Shown piece by piece: positions 1-15,200 of a stretch of DNA of 64,000 nt. The DNA is taken from contig OX465111.1 of NCBI GenBank assembly GCA_949987565.1, positions 11,179,202 through 11,243,201 of the forward strand, given 5' to 3'. The notes beneath the pieces were generated by a model. It had not been told where the DNA came from. It saw only the letters and a list, made by a program, of their open reading frames with translations, and made no database searches. This DNA comes from Luidia sarsii (lineage: Eukaryota; Echinodermata; Asteroidea; Paxillosida; Luidiidae). Position numbers and translations under genes: made by a program. Within the stretch, counting starts at the first letter, position 1, and each line of letters begins with the position of its first letter.

Positions 1-87
1 TTTGCTGGCTTACTCACATATGAATAGATAAATAGTCTGAAAATCTTCCTGTAATTTCTCCACTAACCATGTCTTTTTATATCTCAG

Positions 88-222
88 ATGTTGACGAATG
101 CCAGAACCAGCCAAGCCCCTGCGATCCCCATGCAGACTGCAACAACACCGATGGAAGTTATACTTGCACCTGCAAAGACGGATATGTAGGAGACGGCACA
201 ACCACTGGTACTGGTTGCACAG
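88..222 (+). CDS. Exon 1 in window: calcium-binding EGF
   Basis: Acceptor atctcag and donor gtgagc, phase 1 at both ends. It encodes 45 residues starting DVDEC, with six cysteines and the C-x-N-x4-Y region of calcium-binding EGF modules. The gene continues upstream of the window because the first codon is split. Confidence 0.9.
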
Positions 223-3200
223 GTGAGCATTGAATTGAGTTCCCATCTTCCATCGACTAATCTGTTGATGCTCTTTATTTCAGAAGCATCACACTAATCA
301 GGGCCCTCGCGTTTCAGAGACTACTGTAGGTTAACTCTTTGTCAGATTGATGTGCCCAGCTTGTAATTTCACATCAGTATTGTTGATCACTCTAATAGAG
401 ATAACTGCAAAACTACTGATACACTGTATATGCTCTGAATACATACAGTAGTTGCACGCTTACTCATCATGCCTATCTGCAAGTAAGATGAGGTGAGAGT
501 TTAATGGATTGAACAATGGTTGCATTGTTTTAACTTATTCTTCCCAGCTTTGCCCCAACCACCCCTCGCGAAGCTGGAACCTTATATACATGTACATGTA
601 CCTTGGTGGACTGTTTTCTCATAATATCTACAACCCTTGCCTTTATCCCCACCTCTTCCTCGGTGAACTCCTCAACTACTTTCCCTTCTCACATTGAATC
701 AAGTTACCGAGATGTAGATGGACTGTGCCTGCTGTGATCTACTAAGTATACTGCTTCTGCTATGCACGTAGTCTCATTACTCTATCCCTCATTTCCGGGC
801 TAAGAGTTGTTAACAACCTTGATTTCAACCTTGATCAACCACTGATGCTGTCTAATGTATTTGACCTGATCAGTGAGTCTCTGTTCCGTGATGGACATAC
901 CATTTACTAACCATAGGCCCTAAATCAATCATCCTTGTGCAGGACTTATCCTCTACTACATGCATCTGGGTTATTTCAACATTTAATCACTTTTCTTTTG
1001 TCTTTTCCCACCCCACCAGCCACAACCACCCCAACATCCACAACCACCACGCCTGACACAACCACCCCAACATCCACAACCCCCACGCCTGACACAACCA
1101 CCCCAACATCCACTACCACCACAACATCCACAACCACCACGCCTGACACAACCACCCCAACATCCACTACCACCACAACATCCACAACCACCACGCCTGA
1201 CACAACCACCCCAACATCCACTACCACCCCAACATCCACAGCCACCACACCACCCACAACCACCCCAACATCCACAGCCACCACGCCTGACACAACCACC
1301 CTAACATCCACAACCACCCCAACATCCACAGCCACCACGCCTGACACAACCACCCTAACATCCACAACCACCACAACATCCACAACCACCAAGCCTGACA
1401 CAACCACCCCAACATCCACAACCACCACGCCTGACACAACCACCCCAACATCCACTACCACCACAACATCCACACCACCCACTACCACCCCACCACCACC
1501 ATTGCTCATATTGCCCCCTGTGGATGATGAGTGCATCCCGGATGGTCAGACCTCTCTTCTGGTTGAGTGGGATCAGATAACTGCAATCAATGCAGAAGGT
1601 GGAGACATCAGTTGCACAGATTCCGATGGGACTGCTGTACCTTTGACAGGGAGAAGCTTTGACGTCGGCTTTCACAATGTCACATGTACTGTCATCACTG
1701 CGAGCGGGCAGACAAGCTCAGATTTCTTCTACTTCATTTTATCAGGTACTGATTGTGATATGGTACTTACCTACACATAGGCTTCATATCTTATCTGGCA
1801 GGTTCTGACTAGATACCATCTAATTTGACTGAACTGAACTCGACTGCAAACTAAAATCAGTTTCCATGAAAGGAAATTTTGTGTCAAAATGTTAAGGCAA
1901 TATGTTAATGGTAATACGATTGCAGTCAAGATTAATGGTTCATTTTTTTGGTGTGCGAATGTGGTGTGCTAATTTAAAGGCTACATTTTTAGCATTGACG
2001 GTGCACTATAAAATCTCCCTCCTTGTCAATAAGTGGACCTAAGAATGCACTGATACTAATTAACTGACAAACCTTGAATCAAAATTTACCACATGGAGTA
2101 TATGGGTGGGAGGACAGCGACTTGAACTCAAAGCCTCTGGATTGATGTACCAATCAGCACTCTCCCATATCCCATTTGAGCTATCCAGCCCTTAGATGGT
2201 GGCCTTCCCAAATAGTCAACTAGTCTTGCCAACTTGCAAAGATGAGTCAAGAACAAAATGCCTGTACTTAAATATGATAGAATATGTGTAACTGCCCGTG
2301 AAATATTCATCAATTCATGAAAATAGCAAAAAAGATGACTGGACTTAGACTTGAACCGTAGACCTCTGGCTTGATGCGGTTAAACTAGTTTCATCAGGAT
2401 CTCATCTGTTTGTAGTGAGATCATTGTGCTGATGATTTTTTCGTATAGTTTCTATTGTGTTATGGTGAGCATTCCACCATGAACTTCATCATCCTAGTTT
2501 CTACTGTATTGAGAAGTATGCAGAGGAGAGTTTTTCAGACCCAATAATATTTACACAATCAGTTGTTTCCTACAGTAGCTTCGGCATAGTCATTGCATTA
2601 AACTAAAACCATGATGGGCTCTGTTAGTTAAAGCATAGATTTGTTTGGCCACAAAGTTTTACAAGACTATGTCAAATATTTCAAGGATGTTTTACCTTTT
2701 TAATGTTGTGAGAGGGACTATATACATAAAACATATCCAGTCTTGCTTTTATTTGGTCAGCCCACCAAAATGGACTTGATTATTCTCTAGCTTCCACTGT
2801 CCTAATACATACCTGAGAGGATGTAGTTTGCAGCTAAAAACAATGCACTACATGCAATTTGAGAACATCTCGGGTTCAGAAATGTACTCCATCATCCTAG
2901 TTTTCACTGCCATGAAAAGTATGCAGAGCAGAGAGGTGTTTTTTGGCGAAATGATATTCAGGTGATCACAATGAGTGTTTTCCTAGCTGCAGCGTAGTTG
3001 TTTCAAGAAACTATACATGCACACACTATGAACATCTAAACTATGACAAAAGAGTGAAAATGGTATTTTGCCGTGAAACTAAAAAATCTCTGTGATTTCA
3101 CTCTGCATTTTACAGTGAATTCACCATGAAAAAAACACCTCTCTGACCTGATAAGGACTTCCTCAGGTCACTTATTTGAAGAGACAGTGAAAAAAACCGT

Positions 3201-6200
3201 GAATATCTAGGGTGGCAAGCTCCAGCCTTTTGCATTGGCTAATTCAATTACAAGTACCCGTACATGCACATCATGATAGGCTCTATGTTAGTTACTGTAG
3301 AAATACAGCACATTTTTACTGTAAAATTTTGACACCACTGTACAACTGTATACAAATATTTTCAAGGATAGGTTTACTGTTTGATTGCTGCAGAGAGACC
3401 CTTGCTGATCGTGCCATCATTCCGGAATGAGTGCATCCCAGAGGGCCAGGGTGATGTCTATGTGACATTGTCTGAAATACCCGCAAGCAATCCTGATGGC
3501 AACCCAGTCCTGTGCACAGTGGATGGAGTTGATGTGCCCACCAGCGGACAGGTCTTTACTGCCGGCTCGTACACGGTCAACTGTTTCATTCAAAACAACG
3601 CAGGATGTAACACCTCAAAAACCTTTCCGCTTGTTGTATCAGGTGAGAGAATGTTTGCGGAATTAAGTAAAACAAATACAGCTTTTTTTTGGTCAGCCTA
3701 CCAAAATGGACTTGAGTATTCTCTAGCTTCCTGTACACCAGTTGCTGCAGAAATACAGTACAGTTTTGTTTACAAAATTTTGACAACAAAGACTTCAACA
3801 ACAATATGCAACAAATTGACTTCTTGTTCATCTAGTGCATTCTGGCCATCATGTTTCAGTACAACAACCGAGTTGTGATAGAATATTCCTGAAATTGACC
3901 TTTTTTTTTCCTTTTTTTTTTTTTTGCAGCTCATCCGACTCTAGTCATGCCGGCAGAGTGGAACGCTTGCATACCACATGGCCTGATATCTATGGATGTG
4001 ACCTGGCCCAAGATAGTTGCAGTCAATGCAGAGAACAACCCGGTCTTTTGCACAGTGAATGGATTATCTGTTATACCACTTACTGGAGGCATCTTCACTT
4101 TTGGGTTGTACACAATCGAGTGCATTGTCACAAACAATGCTGGTTGTGAAGCTTCAAAAAGCTTTCAACTCACTGTATCAGGTCAGACAACGTTTTGGAA
4201 ATCGAGTCACAGAACTCTTTTTCATCAAATTAAAATTGGGTAGAATAACTGCCCTTGAAATGTTCATATATTTGTGAAAAAGGCAAAGACAACTTGACTG
4301 GAATGAGACTTGAACCGTGCAAGCACTTTAACCACCTGATGAGCTATCCACATTCTGAGTTTGCTTGTATAATCCTATTTTGTTGTGGTGAGCGTTCCAC
4401 CAACTCAGTCATCCTAGTTTGAACTGTCACAAGAAGTATGCAGAGGAGAGTTTTTATGGCCCAATGATATTCAGGCCATCAAAAAAAGTACTTTCCTAGC
4501 TTCAGGACGCGTAGTTGTTGCATTGGACGCGTAGTTGTTGCATTGAACTGTACAATATGGTGGTCTTCGTGTCAGTTGCAGCAGAAATGCAGTACATTTT
4601 TGGCCACTAAGCAACACGCGTACTGTACGGTATGGAAGACTTCAAGGATGGTATACTTTTTGAATCCTGCAGATGGACCCTGGTTGATCGTGCCAACAAT
4701 CTGGCCTCTGTGCATCCCAGAGGGCCAGGGTGATGTCCGTGTGACATTGTCTGAGATACCTGCAAGCAATCCTGATGGCAACCCAGTCCTGTGCACAGTG
4801 GATGGAGATGAAGTGCCCACCACCGGACGAGTCTTTTCTGCCGGCTTGTACACAGTCAGCTGTTCCGTACAAAACAATGCAGGATGTAGCGCTTCAAAAA
4901 CCTTTCCGCTTCTTGTATCAGGTCAGAGAATCTTTTGGGATTTGAGAAAAACGGCTCCAGTCTTGCTTTTATTTGGTCAGCCTACCGGTACCAAAATGGA
5001 GTTGACTATTCTTTAGTTTCCACTGTCCTAAGACATACTTGATAATTATGATGTAGTTTGCAGAGCAAACAACGTACTATGTAGCATGAACAAATCTCGG
5101 CTTCAGAAATGTTGAAGCATCAGAGACTTTGTCTGTCAGATAGTGGCACTGTGCTTCAAATTCCAATCATCAAAGTCAATCGTCACTTCTTGGTTTGGTC
5201 AAGCTCGTTTCCCAACCGTCCATAATGAGAGCATGGTGCTTATAAACACTCCTCATTCTCACCACAAAGCAATTAAAAAAAAGGCGAGATACTGATAGAC
5301 AATGTCTGGATGGTTGGCTGTATCATAGACACGTAGTTACACATGTACATGTATAGTACATGTTCAGTGAGATTCCTCAGTGTTAAATAAGACTTAAGGC
5401 TTTGCATGGTGGGTAAATCAATATAGGAAGGTTTGCGGTGACACCATGTATAAGATATCTTAAAGGAAGAGGTGTGGTTCTGAAGAGAACCTGAGTGGTA
5501 ACTCGTGATGACGGCCAGAGCATACTGGTCGAAACGTCGAGTTACCACTCAGGTTCTTTTCAGAACCACACCTCTTCCTTTAAGAGACCTTATACATGGT
5601 GTCACCGCAAACCTTCCTATATTCCTCAGTGTTGTTGTTTATGTTTCCCCAAAAACCTGTATCCAATGGCGATGGCAAGATGGCTGGTGGCACAGCAGTG
5701 GCAAAGCGCTGGCAAAGCGCTGGCAAAGCGCTGGCAAAGCGCTGGCAAAGCGTAAACCAGTTGCCATGGTTACTCCGACTGGACAGTGAATCGGACCCTT
5801 ATGATGATGTATAATGCTTGCGGTGTTTGCCCCCCCCCCCTTCTTCCCTCTCCTCCACCCACAGACTCCCCATCCCTGACTGTGCCCAGCAATGAAGAGA
5901 AGTGCATCTGGATCTGGGCTCTCTACAGTTACCGGTTCTTGTACCACTGGTGGGACACCGAGGTCACGGCAGTCAACTCGGACAACCGCCCCATCCACTG
6001 CTGGTCCAACCAAGGGGCTTTTTTCGTGACCACTCGGGGAGGCTATTTCCTTCCCAACGACCACACGGTTACCTGCAGCGTGATCAATAATGCAGGCTGC
6101 CCGGCATCAAAGAGTTTCTCCTTACTCCTCTCGGGTGAGTGCAGCAGAGTACAATTTGAAGATTTTGTGTGGTGGATGTGTTACAATGTACTTACATTGT

Positions 6201-9200
6201 AGGTTATAGGGTTTGCAGGTACCTGTACACCATGTGGGTCAGTCTCTTTAGATGAGGTGCAGTTCTTCTCAGACTCAGAGGCATGGCTCTTGAGTAGCAT
6301 TTTTCCTGAGTTTGGTCGCAAGGACTGCACAAGCTTGATCTGGGCCGCAATCACTGCACAATGGAATGCAGCATAGCCGCCATAAGAGTTTTTCGATGGA
6401 GAATTGCCAACCACAAGGCCCAAAAGGCCACTCAAGGGGATGGCTAAGAAGCGGGAAGGGGAACAAACAAGGAGGAGATCAAAGGTTAGGAAGACATCTA
6501 TTAAGGCCAACCCCAAGGTCCAAAAGGCCACTCAAGGTGATGGCTAAGAAGGGGGGAAAGGAGAACAAACAAGGAGATCAAAGGTTAGAAAGACATCTAT
6601 TAAGGCCAACCCCAAGGTCCAAAAGGCCACTCAAGGTGATGGCTAAGAAGGGAGGAAAGGAGTACAAACAAGGAGATCAAAGGTTAGAAAGACATCTATT
6701 AAGGCCAACCACAAGGCACAAAAGGCCACTCAAGGTGATGGCTAAGAATGGGGAAAGGGGAACAAACAAGGAGGAGATCAAAGGTTAGAAAGACATCTAT
6801 TAAGGCCAACCACAAGGTCCAAAAGGCCACTCAAGGTGATGGCTAAGAAGGGGGGAAAGGAGAACAAACAAGGAGGAGATCAAAGGTTAGGAAGACATCT
6901 ATTAAGGCCAACCACAAGGCCCAAAAAGCCACTCAAGGTGATGGCTAAGAAGGGAGGAAAGGGGAAAAAACAAGGAGATCAAAGGTTAGAAAGACATCTA
7001 TTAAGGCCAACCACAAGGCACAAAAGGCCACTCAAGGTGATGGCTAAGAATGGGGAAAGGGGAACAAACAAGGAGGAGATCAAAGGTTAGAAAGACATCT
7101 ATTAAGGCCAACCACAAGGTCCAAAAGGCCACTCAAGGTGATGGCTAAGAAGGGGGGAAAGGAGAACAAACAAGGAGGAGATCAAAGGTTAGGAAGACAT
7201 CTATTAAGGCCAACCACAAGGTCCAAAAGGCCACTCAAGGTGATGGCTAAGAAGGGGGAAAAGGAGAACTAACAAGGAGATCAAAGGTTACAAAGACATC
7301 TATTAAGGCCAACCACAAGGCACAAAAAGCCACTCAAGGTGATGGCTAAGAAGGGGGAAAGGAGAACTAACAAGGAGGGGATCAAAGGTTTGAAAGACAT
7401 CTATTAAGGCCAACCACAAGGCACAAAAAGCCACTCAAGGTGATAGCTAAGAAGGGAGGAAAGGAGTACAAACAAGGAGATCAAAGGTTAGAAAGACATA
7501 TATTAAGGCCAACCACAAGGCCCAAAAGGCCACTCAAGGTGATGGCTAAGAAGGTGGGAAAGGGGAAGCAATAAGGAGGAGATCAAAGGTTAGAAAGACA
7601 TCTATTAAGGCCAACCCCAAGGCCCAAAAAGCCACTCAAGGTGATAGCTAAGAAGGGAGGAAAGGAGTACAAACAAGGAGATCAAAGGTTAGAAAGACAT
7701 CTATTAAGGCCAACCACAAGGCACAAAAGGCCACTCAAGGTGATGGCTAAGAAGGGGGTAAAGGGGAACAAACAAGGAGGAGATCAAAGGTTAGGAAGAC
7801 ATCTATTAAGGCCAACCACAAGGTCCAAAAGGCCACTCAAGGTGATGGCTAAGAATGGGGAAAGGGGAACAAACAAGGAGGAGATCAAAGGTTAGAAAGA
7901 CATCTATTAAGGCCAACCACAAGGCCCAAAAGGCCACTCAAGGTGATGGCTAAGAATGGGGAAAGGGGAACAAACAAGGAGGAGATCAAAGGTTAGAAAG
8001 ACATCTATTAAGGCCAACCACAAGGTCCAAAAGGCCACTCAAGGTGATGGCTAAGAAGGGAGGAAAGGGGAAAAAACAAGGAGATCATGTACAACTTGAT
8101 TTGAAATCACTGACCACCAACCCTCCTTCCTCGGCAACCCACCCCACCCCCACCATGGTTGTGTTTATCATTCAATTCATCATACATGTACACCAAGAAA
8201 CCACGCTGTACTAATTGATTCGGCTTTGATCCTCTTTCACTTCTTCAATAGATCTCATTAATATACTGATAACAATAATTATGTACACATTTACACCGTG
8301 AACTGGACCAATTGCTTTTGGTGATCGCCAGATACGAAAAACCAGAAAAACATCTTTGAAAAGTGGAAACGTATGCACTGACCTATGCAGACCACCGCTC
8401 TCAGGCTAGCTAAGCAATGTTATGGTACATGTACATGTAGGTCTCTTCAAACAGATTATTTTAAGACTGGATAACCGTGTCCATTACAGATTGAAAAAAT
8501 AACGTGTTGCATTTGCTGCTAGCAAGCGTGAAGTGGTGTGTGTCTCCGCTAGCAGTGCGTCTTGCTACCAATTCATTGTTCCTGCTCTGACCATCGATCG
8601 TTATCTCATTGACATATCAATGATAACTTTAATGCATTCTAATTCATTCCGGACTCAATCGAATGCATATTAATTTGTCTTCAACAGTGATTCCGGTGTT
8701 GTCCGTGCCGTACGTGCAACGGCAGTGCGTCCGTCCGGGCCTGTCCCGGATGGAGGTGACATGGGGCAAGGTGGAGGCCTTCTATGCGGACGAGCAAGCC
8801 ATCCAGTGCACGGATTCCGACCCGGAGACCACAGACCTGACCCTGAGCGGGGGCACCTTTAGGACGGGCCACCACAAGGTGACCTGCACCGTCATCAATG
8901 CAGGGGGCTGTGGGACCTCAAACAGCTTCCAGTTTGACTTGTTCGGTAAGTTTGGAATAATCGGGGGTTAATCATTGGATTGAGCTACTGAAGGGTCAGA
9001 CCCCACCGGTACTTAGCAAGAAACGTCTTCACTGCTTGAACGGGATCACTGTTTATGTAGTCCAGCGATGCTGAATGCTTTGCACAAGATGGTAATATTT
9101 CAGCGCTTTGTTAGTTGATGCTGTATGTTTTCCATTGTAGAGGACAACTTTGTACCATTTGGGGTAAAGCTTGGCGATTACAGAATTTCAGCTGACTACC

Positions 9201-12200
9201 AAGAGGTAAGTTAATTCAGGTGCAAGAAAGACATAACACAAAATAGAAGGGCCTGACATCTTGATCCTGCTGTCCTGCTAGGATCAAAATGTCAACCACT
9301 CCCAATTGTTTATAATTTCATTTTGGTAATTTCAGTCAGTAAGAAGTTTGCAAGATTCTTTGCATATCACTGGACATGAACAATTCACCTACCGGTACGG
9401 TACAGTACTATAACCGACTGACTTACAGATCGACTGACACTGAATTAATTAATTCATCCCCTTTCCTTCACTCCCTCCCTCCCTTCCTCACTCCCTCCCT
9501 CCTTCTCTCCCTCCCTCCCTCCCTCCCTCCCTCCCAACCTGCCTCCCTCCCTCCCTCCCTTCCTCACTCCCTCACTCCCCACTCCCTCCCTCCTTCCATC
9601 CCTCCCTCCCTCCCTCCCTCAATCCTTCCCTCCCTCCCCCTCCCTCCATCCCTCCCTCCCTCCCTCCATCCCTCCCTCCCTCCCTCCCAACCTGCCTCCC
9701 TCCCTCCCTCCCTTCCTCACTCCCTCACTCCCCACTCCATCCCTCCCTCCCTCCCTCCCTCCCTCAATCCTTCCCTCCCTCCCCCTCCCTCCATCCCTCC
9801 CTCCCTCCATCCCTCCCTCCCTCCCTCCCTCCCTCACTCCCTCCTTCTCTCCCTCCCTCCCAACCACCCTCCCTCCCTCCCTCCCTCCCTCCCTCCCTCC
9901 CTCCCTCCCTCCCTCTCTCCCTCCCTCCCTCCCTCTCTCCCTCTCTCCCTCTCTCCCTCCCTACCTATCAATTCCTAACCATGTTAATCTAACTGGTAAA
10001 ATGTAAACTAAAGAATACTATTGCAATGATTGTTTACCACAGCGACAATCGAACCGTAAAGACTTGTCTTCACGCGTCATAACGTCGCCCGACCACTTTC
10101 CAATGTGCGATGGTCTGATGCGGAATCTCTATGTGAGTATGTGCTCTAAAACCTCCTCCCCTCTGTCTCGGTGCATATGGTGTCCCTCATTCCCTGCTTA
10201 GCTTTCCTCGCCAGAGACTCAACCGCATAACACTATGAACATCTAAACCGTGAAAATGGAGTGAAAATGTCATTTAGCCGTGAAAAGAAAATTCACCGTA
10301 CTTTCACCCCTATTTCATGGCACACAGTTAGCCAAAAGTTTTCACAGTGTTTTCACCAGTGGTCTCCAAGGCCACATTCCTGGTGGTAAATGGCCAGAGG
10401 CAATTTAGAAGTATCTGGGTGTGACAATTACTGTACAGTACCTCTATGGGGGCTGGTGGTCCCTACTGGTAATTGAATTCGCCATCCCTCAAGGTTGGAG
10501 CTTGCCACCCTAGATATTCACGTTTTTTTCACGGTCTCTTTAGTGACTTGAAGATGTCCTTTTCAGGTCAGAGAGGCGATTATTTTCACGGTGAATTCAC
10601 TGTAAAATGCACCATGTAAACACAGTGACTTTTTAGTTTCACGGGGAAATGACATTTTCACCCCTTTTTCACGGTTGAGATGTTCATAGTGTAAAGGCTT
10701 GCCCTGCCTCCTCTCACAGGTCACGGACAATGGCAACATCGTGCTCACCAACGACCGGAAGGTGAACAAGTTGACCTTTGCCAGCTCAGCCTATGACTCC
10801 TTCACACAGGAGGAGCAGATGATCGCCGGCATGTGGTCCGATGTCAGAGGGGATGCCTTTGACGAGGAGAGCAACGTTTTCTACCAGGTATATTGGAGAC
10901 TGGCTATACTCAGTTCAGGCCTTAACCTGTTAACAACATAGATGGACAAAAGTGCATTGGAGACTCACTCTACTTAATTCAGGCTAGACACTACGACGGA
11001 AACAATGAAAAATGGTTGTGCAATCACAAATCCCAGTCCGGTAAAAGTATTCGCAGACTGAGGTGGAAATTACTTTTACCGTGTACATTGCCGACACATG
11101 CGCAATTATTTCAGGTTTTATACATCAATAGAAGCTACAAGGGGGTACTGGTAGGCCAGTGGTAGTTTTTTGTCAAGCTCATAGGAACTCACGATGAATC
11201 ACAAGGTGATGAGTGTTTAAAAGAAGCCATACAGCCTGTACGGTTTATCTGTCATAAGTTCACTTGTGATGCATCGTAAGGCTTTATGAAATCCACTCAA
11301 AGTCCTGTTTCATTCCAATTTCATTTGCTGTTTTCACAAGAAAATTCTCTCCTTGCTACTTGAATTTTCTTTTGAACTATGTACAAAATAGGAGGCGTCT
11401 TTGATCTTTGAAATAACGTTGATCTCCCTACACGATTAAGGTTCGTATATGTCCCTTAAGTTCCTGCAGCCCAGATGTTAAAACTCCTTTTTGGGTCCCA
11501 TCCACAGGTTTATAACAGCTACGACTCATATGTGAACAAGACCATGTTGAGTGAGCTCAGTGGGATAGTGTCAGCGCAAGCCGGCAGATTCACCGCCACT
11601 TGGGCCATGGTTATCACCTGGAGTCATGTGAAAGCTGTTTCAATCCACGATGTAGGTTGATTTCTTTGCCTTTGGGGGGGTTTGGGCTGGGGAGGAAAGT
11701 GTCAAATTTATCTCCGGGTTCCGTCCTTTAGTTGAGTGCAGGAGTGATACTAAAAATGTTGACTTACTGATGGCTCATTGGCCAAATATTTCAAGCATTA
11801 AGAGGATCTGTATGACCTGACCTTTCAATCCTAGCAGGACTTTCCCGTCACTTTTCAGAATATGCTACATTACCGGTATTTGAAATCTTGATGTCCACTG
11901 ATGAGTGAAACGGATATATCCACTGATGTGTGCAACCTATGTATACATTCATGTGTTGAATTAATCTATCCACTGATTTGTGAAACTGATATATCCAATG
12001 ATGTGTGCAACCTATGTATACATTCATGTGTTGAATTAATCTATCCATTGATTTGTGAAACTGATATATCCAATGATGTGTGCAACCTATGTATACATTC
12101 ATGTGTTGAATTATTCTATCCACTGATTTGTGAAACTGATATATCCACTGATGTGTGCAACCTACAGTATGTATACATTCATGTGTTGAATTAATATATC

Positions 12201-15200
12201 CACTGATTTGTGAAACTGATATATTCACTGATGTGTGCAACCTATGTATACATTCATTTGTTGAATTAATATATCCACTGTTTTGTGAAACTGATATATC
12301 CACTGATGTGTGAAACCGTTATATCCTCTGATGTGTGAAACTGATATATCCAATGATGTGTGAAACCGTTATATCCACTGATGTGAAACTGATATATCCG
12401 CTGATGTGTGAAACTGATATATCCACTGATGTGTGAAACTGATATATCCACTGATGTGTGAAACTGATATATCCACTGATGTGTGAAACCGTTATATCCA
12501 CTGATATGTGAAACTGATATATCCACTGATGTGTGAAACCAATATATCCACTGATATGTGAAACTGATATATCCACTGATGTGTGAAACCGATATATACA
12601 CTGATGTGTGAAACTGATATATGTGTGAAACTGATATATCCACTGATGTGTGAAACTGATATATCCACTGATATGTTAAACTGATATATACACTGATGTG
12701 TGAAACTGATATATCCACTGTTGTGTGAAACTGATCAATCCAGTGATATGTGAAACCGACACATCCACTAGTATGGTGAAAGACACACAAAAGTAACAAG
12801 AAAACCGAATAAGGGAACAGAGATTCTAATGCGAGAGAACTCAATCGCTGTCTGATGAATCTCTTTGGTGGTGTCAATAAATTATAGTTTAACAAAAGCA
12901 AATTAATATTAATTACAAAGCTATCTGGCCCTTACATGTAGATGGCGGCCTTCCCAAAATAGTCAACTAGTCTTTGCTGGGGTGATTGAGCAGCATGACT
13001 GAAGTGAGTTCGTTGCTGTCATCGTTATGATTTCAGGGCACCATCAGCTTTCAAGTTGTGCTGGTGACGAATTCGCTGCACAGCTACGTCATCTTCAACT
13101 ACCACCCCTGCGACACGGGCTGGAGCCTGCCCTTCCTGCCCAACAAGCACGTGCTGCAGGGCTACAGCTGCCAGGGGAGGTACGGCCGCAATTTCTACCT
13201 GCCCGTGGCGCCAGGGCAGCGGCTGCAGGCCGGTCTGCTGGCCGGCAACACCGGCGTGCTCGGCCGCTGGATCTTCCCCTTGGACACGCTCGGGAGCAAC
13301 TTTGTCAACCCGCGGCTGGAGTGTCACCTCTGGCACCTCCGGGAGAGCCTGAACCCACCCTACTACGACCCACGGCTCTACCACACCTGCCCGTGTAGCT
13401 GGGTCCAGGCCTGGCGGGATAGTCGGTTCAGGCTGCTCACGAGGAACACCTATTTGCCTTACGAGAACCAATTTGATCGCTGTAAGCAGACCTTCTTTCT
13501 TTAAATCACCAATCCATCCATGCATCCATCCACCAATGCATGCATGCATCCATCAATGGATCCATCCATCAATGGATCCATGCATCCATGCATACATCCA
13601 TCCATGCATGCATCCATCCATCCATGCATGCATGCATCCATCCGTGCATGCATGCATCCATCCATGCTTTCCTCTGTGAATCCATCTGTGTATCCAGCCA
13701 TGCATCCGTGCATGCATCCATCCATCCCTTCGTAAATCCATTCTTGCATCCATGCATGTATTCATGCATGCATGCATCCATCCACCCATCAATGCATCCC
13801 TCTGTGAATCCATCCGTGCATCCAGCCAAGCATCTGTGCATGCATGGATGCATCCAATTCCACGCATCCATCCATGCAGGCATCCATCCCTCCATGCATG
13901 CATCCATGCATCCATCCACCCATCCATCCATGCATCCCTCCATGAATCCTTCCATGTATCCATTCCATTCATGAATCCATGCATGCATCCAATCATCCAG
14001 CCATCCATCTATCCATCACACTATCTTAACCGAGAAAGAGGCATGAAAATGTCACTTCGCTGTGAAACAGTGAATTCACCATGAAAAAAGGACATCTTCA
14101 GGACACTAAAGAGACCGTGAAAAAAACTGAATATCTAGGGTGGCAAGCTCCAGCCTTGAGGGATGGCTGATTCAATTACCAGTAGGGACCACCAGCCCCC
14201 ATAGAGGTACTGTATTGTGTCCTTGTAACTGTCACTCCCAGATACTTCTAAATTGCCTCTAGCCAATTACCGCCAGGAATGTGACCTTGGAGATCACTGG
14301 TGAAAACACCGTGAAAATGACTTGGCTAACTGTGTGCCATGAAATACATGTAGGGGTGAAAACAAGGTGAATTGTCTTTTCATGGCTTAAGGACATTTTA
14401 ACCCCATTTTCACGGTTTAGATGTTCATAGCGTCTGTCTGTCAATCATTCTGCCTACCCAGTTATTAATTTCTATCAATACAAAAATTGATACTTCCTCA
14501 AATAACCACCAGATTCTCCACAATTTTGAGGCCTGAACAATCCGATCCTAGCCCTCAGGACCGTCCTGACTACTCTTATGCAAAAGGTTCTGCTAGGGTC
14601 AAAATGGCAGGCCTGCATCCGAATGACTAAACCACGTGTCTGGTTTTTTTCCCCTCTTTTTTCTTACCTACACCAGATGTTGTGTGCTTCATTGGTCGTC
14701 AGTCATCGTGGTTTTCTGCCAGTGTCCGTTGCTGCTACGGATGGTTTTCCCGTAGCTTGATTCCCATTGTATGGAGTGCGCATATTTCCACATCCATCGA
14801 GAGATACCCGTATCCCTGGTTTTCCTCCTATTTCGCCTATATCCAGTATCAATGGTGGTACAGTAAGTTGGAGTGAAAGGAGCTCAAGACATCACTTTCC
14901 CCCTCTAGGATATATCGGGGCAATTGCCCCATTGCCGATCGGTTACAGTGTTAGTTAGTTGGAGCTGAGGATTGTTTCCTTCTAGGATATTTGAGGGCTG
15001 TTGTTTTATTGTACACAATGTACTTTGTTTGACTAGTCAGTGTAATTAGCAGTGGTGGAACTGTCAATGCCATTCTGCTGTCTGCTATACATGTAGTAGA
15101 CTGGTGTAGCTGCCCTTCACCAGCAATCACAGCAATGTGCCCAATGCTTTGTTGGCCCAAAAAAAATTAATCACACCAACAAGTGTTAGCCCTGTACTTG

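Noticed and set aside
6366..7895. Lys/Arg-rich plus-strand frames ([20 protein letters not shown])
   Set aside because: Frames in the 100-bp minisatellite, broken where unit length changes; no splice sites.
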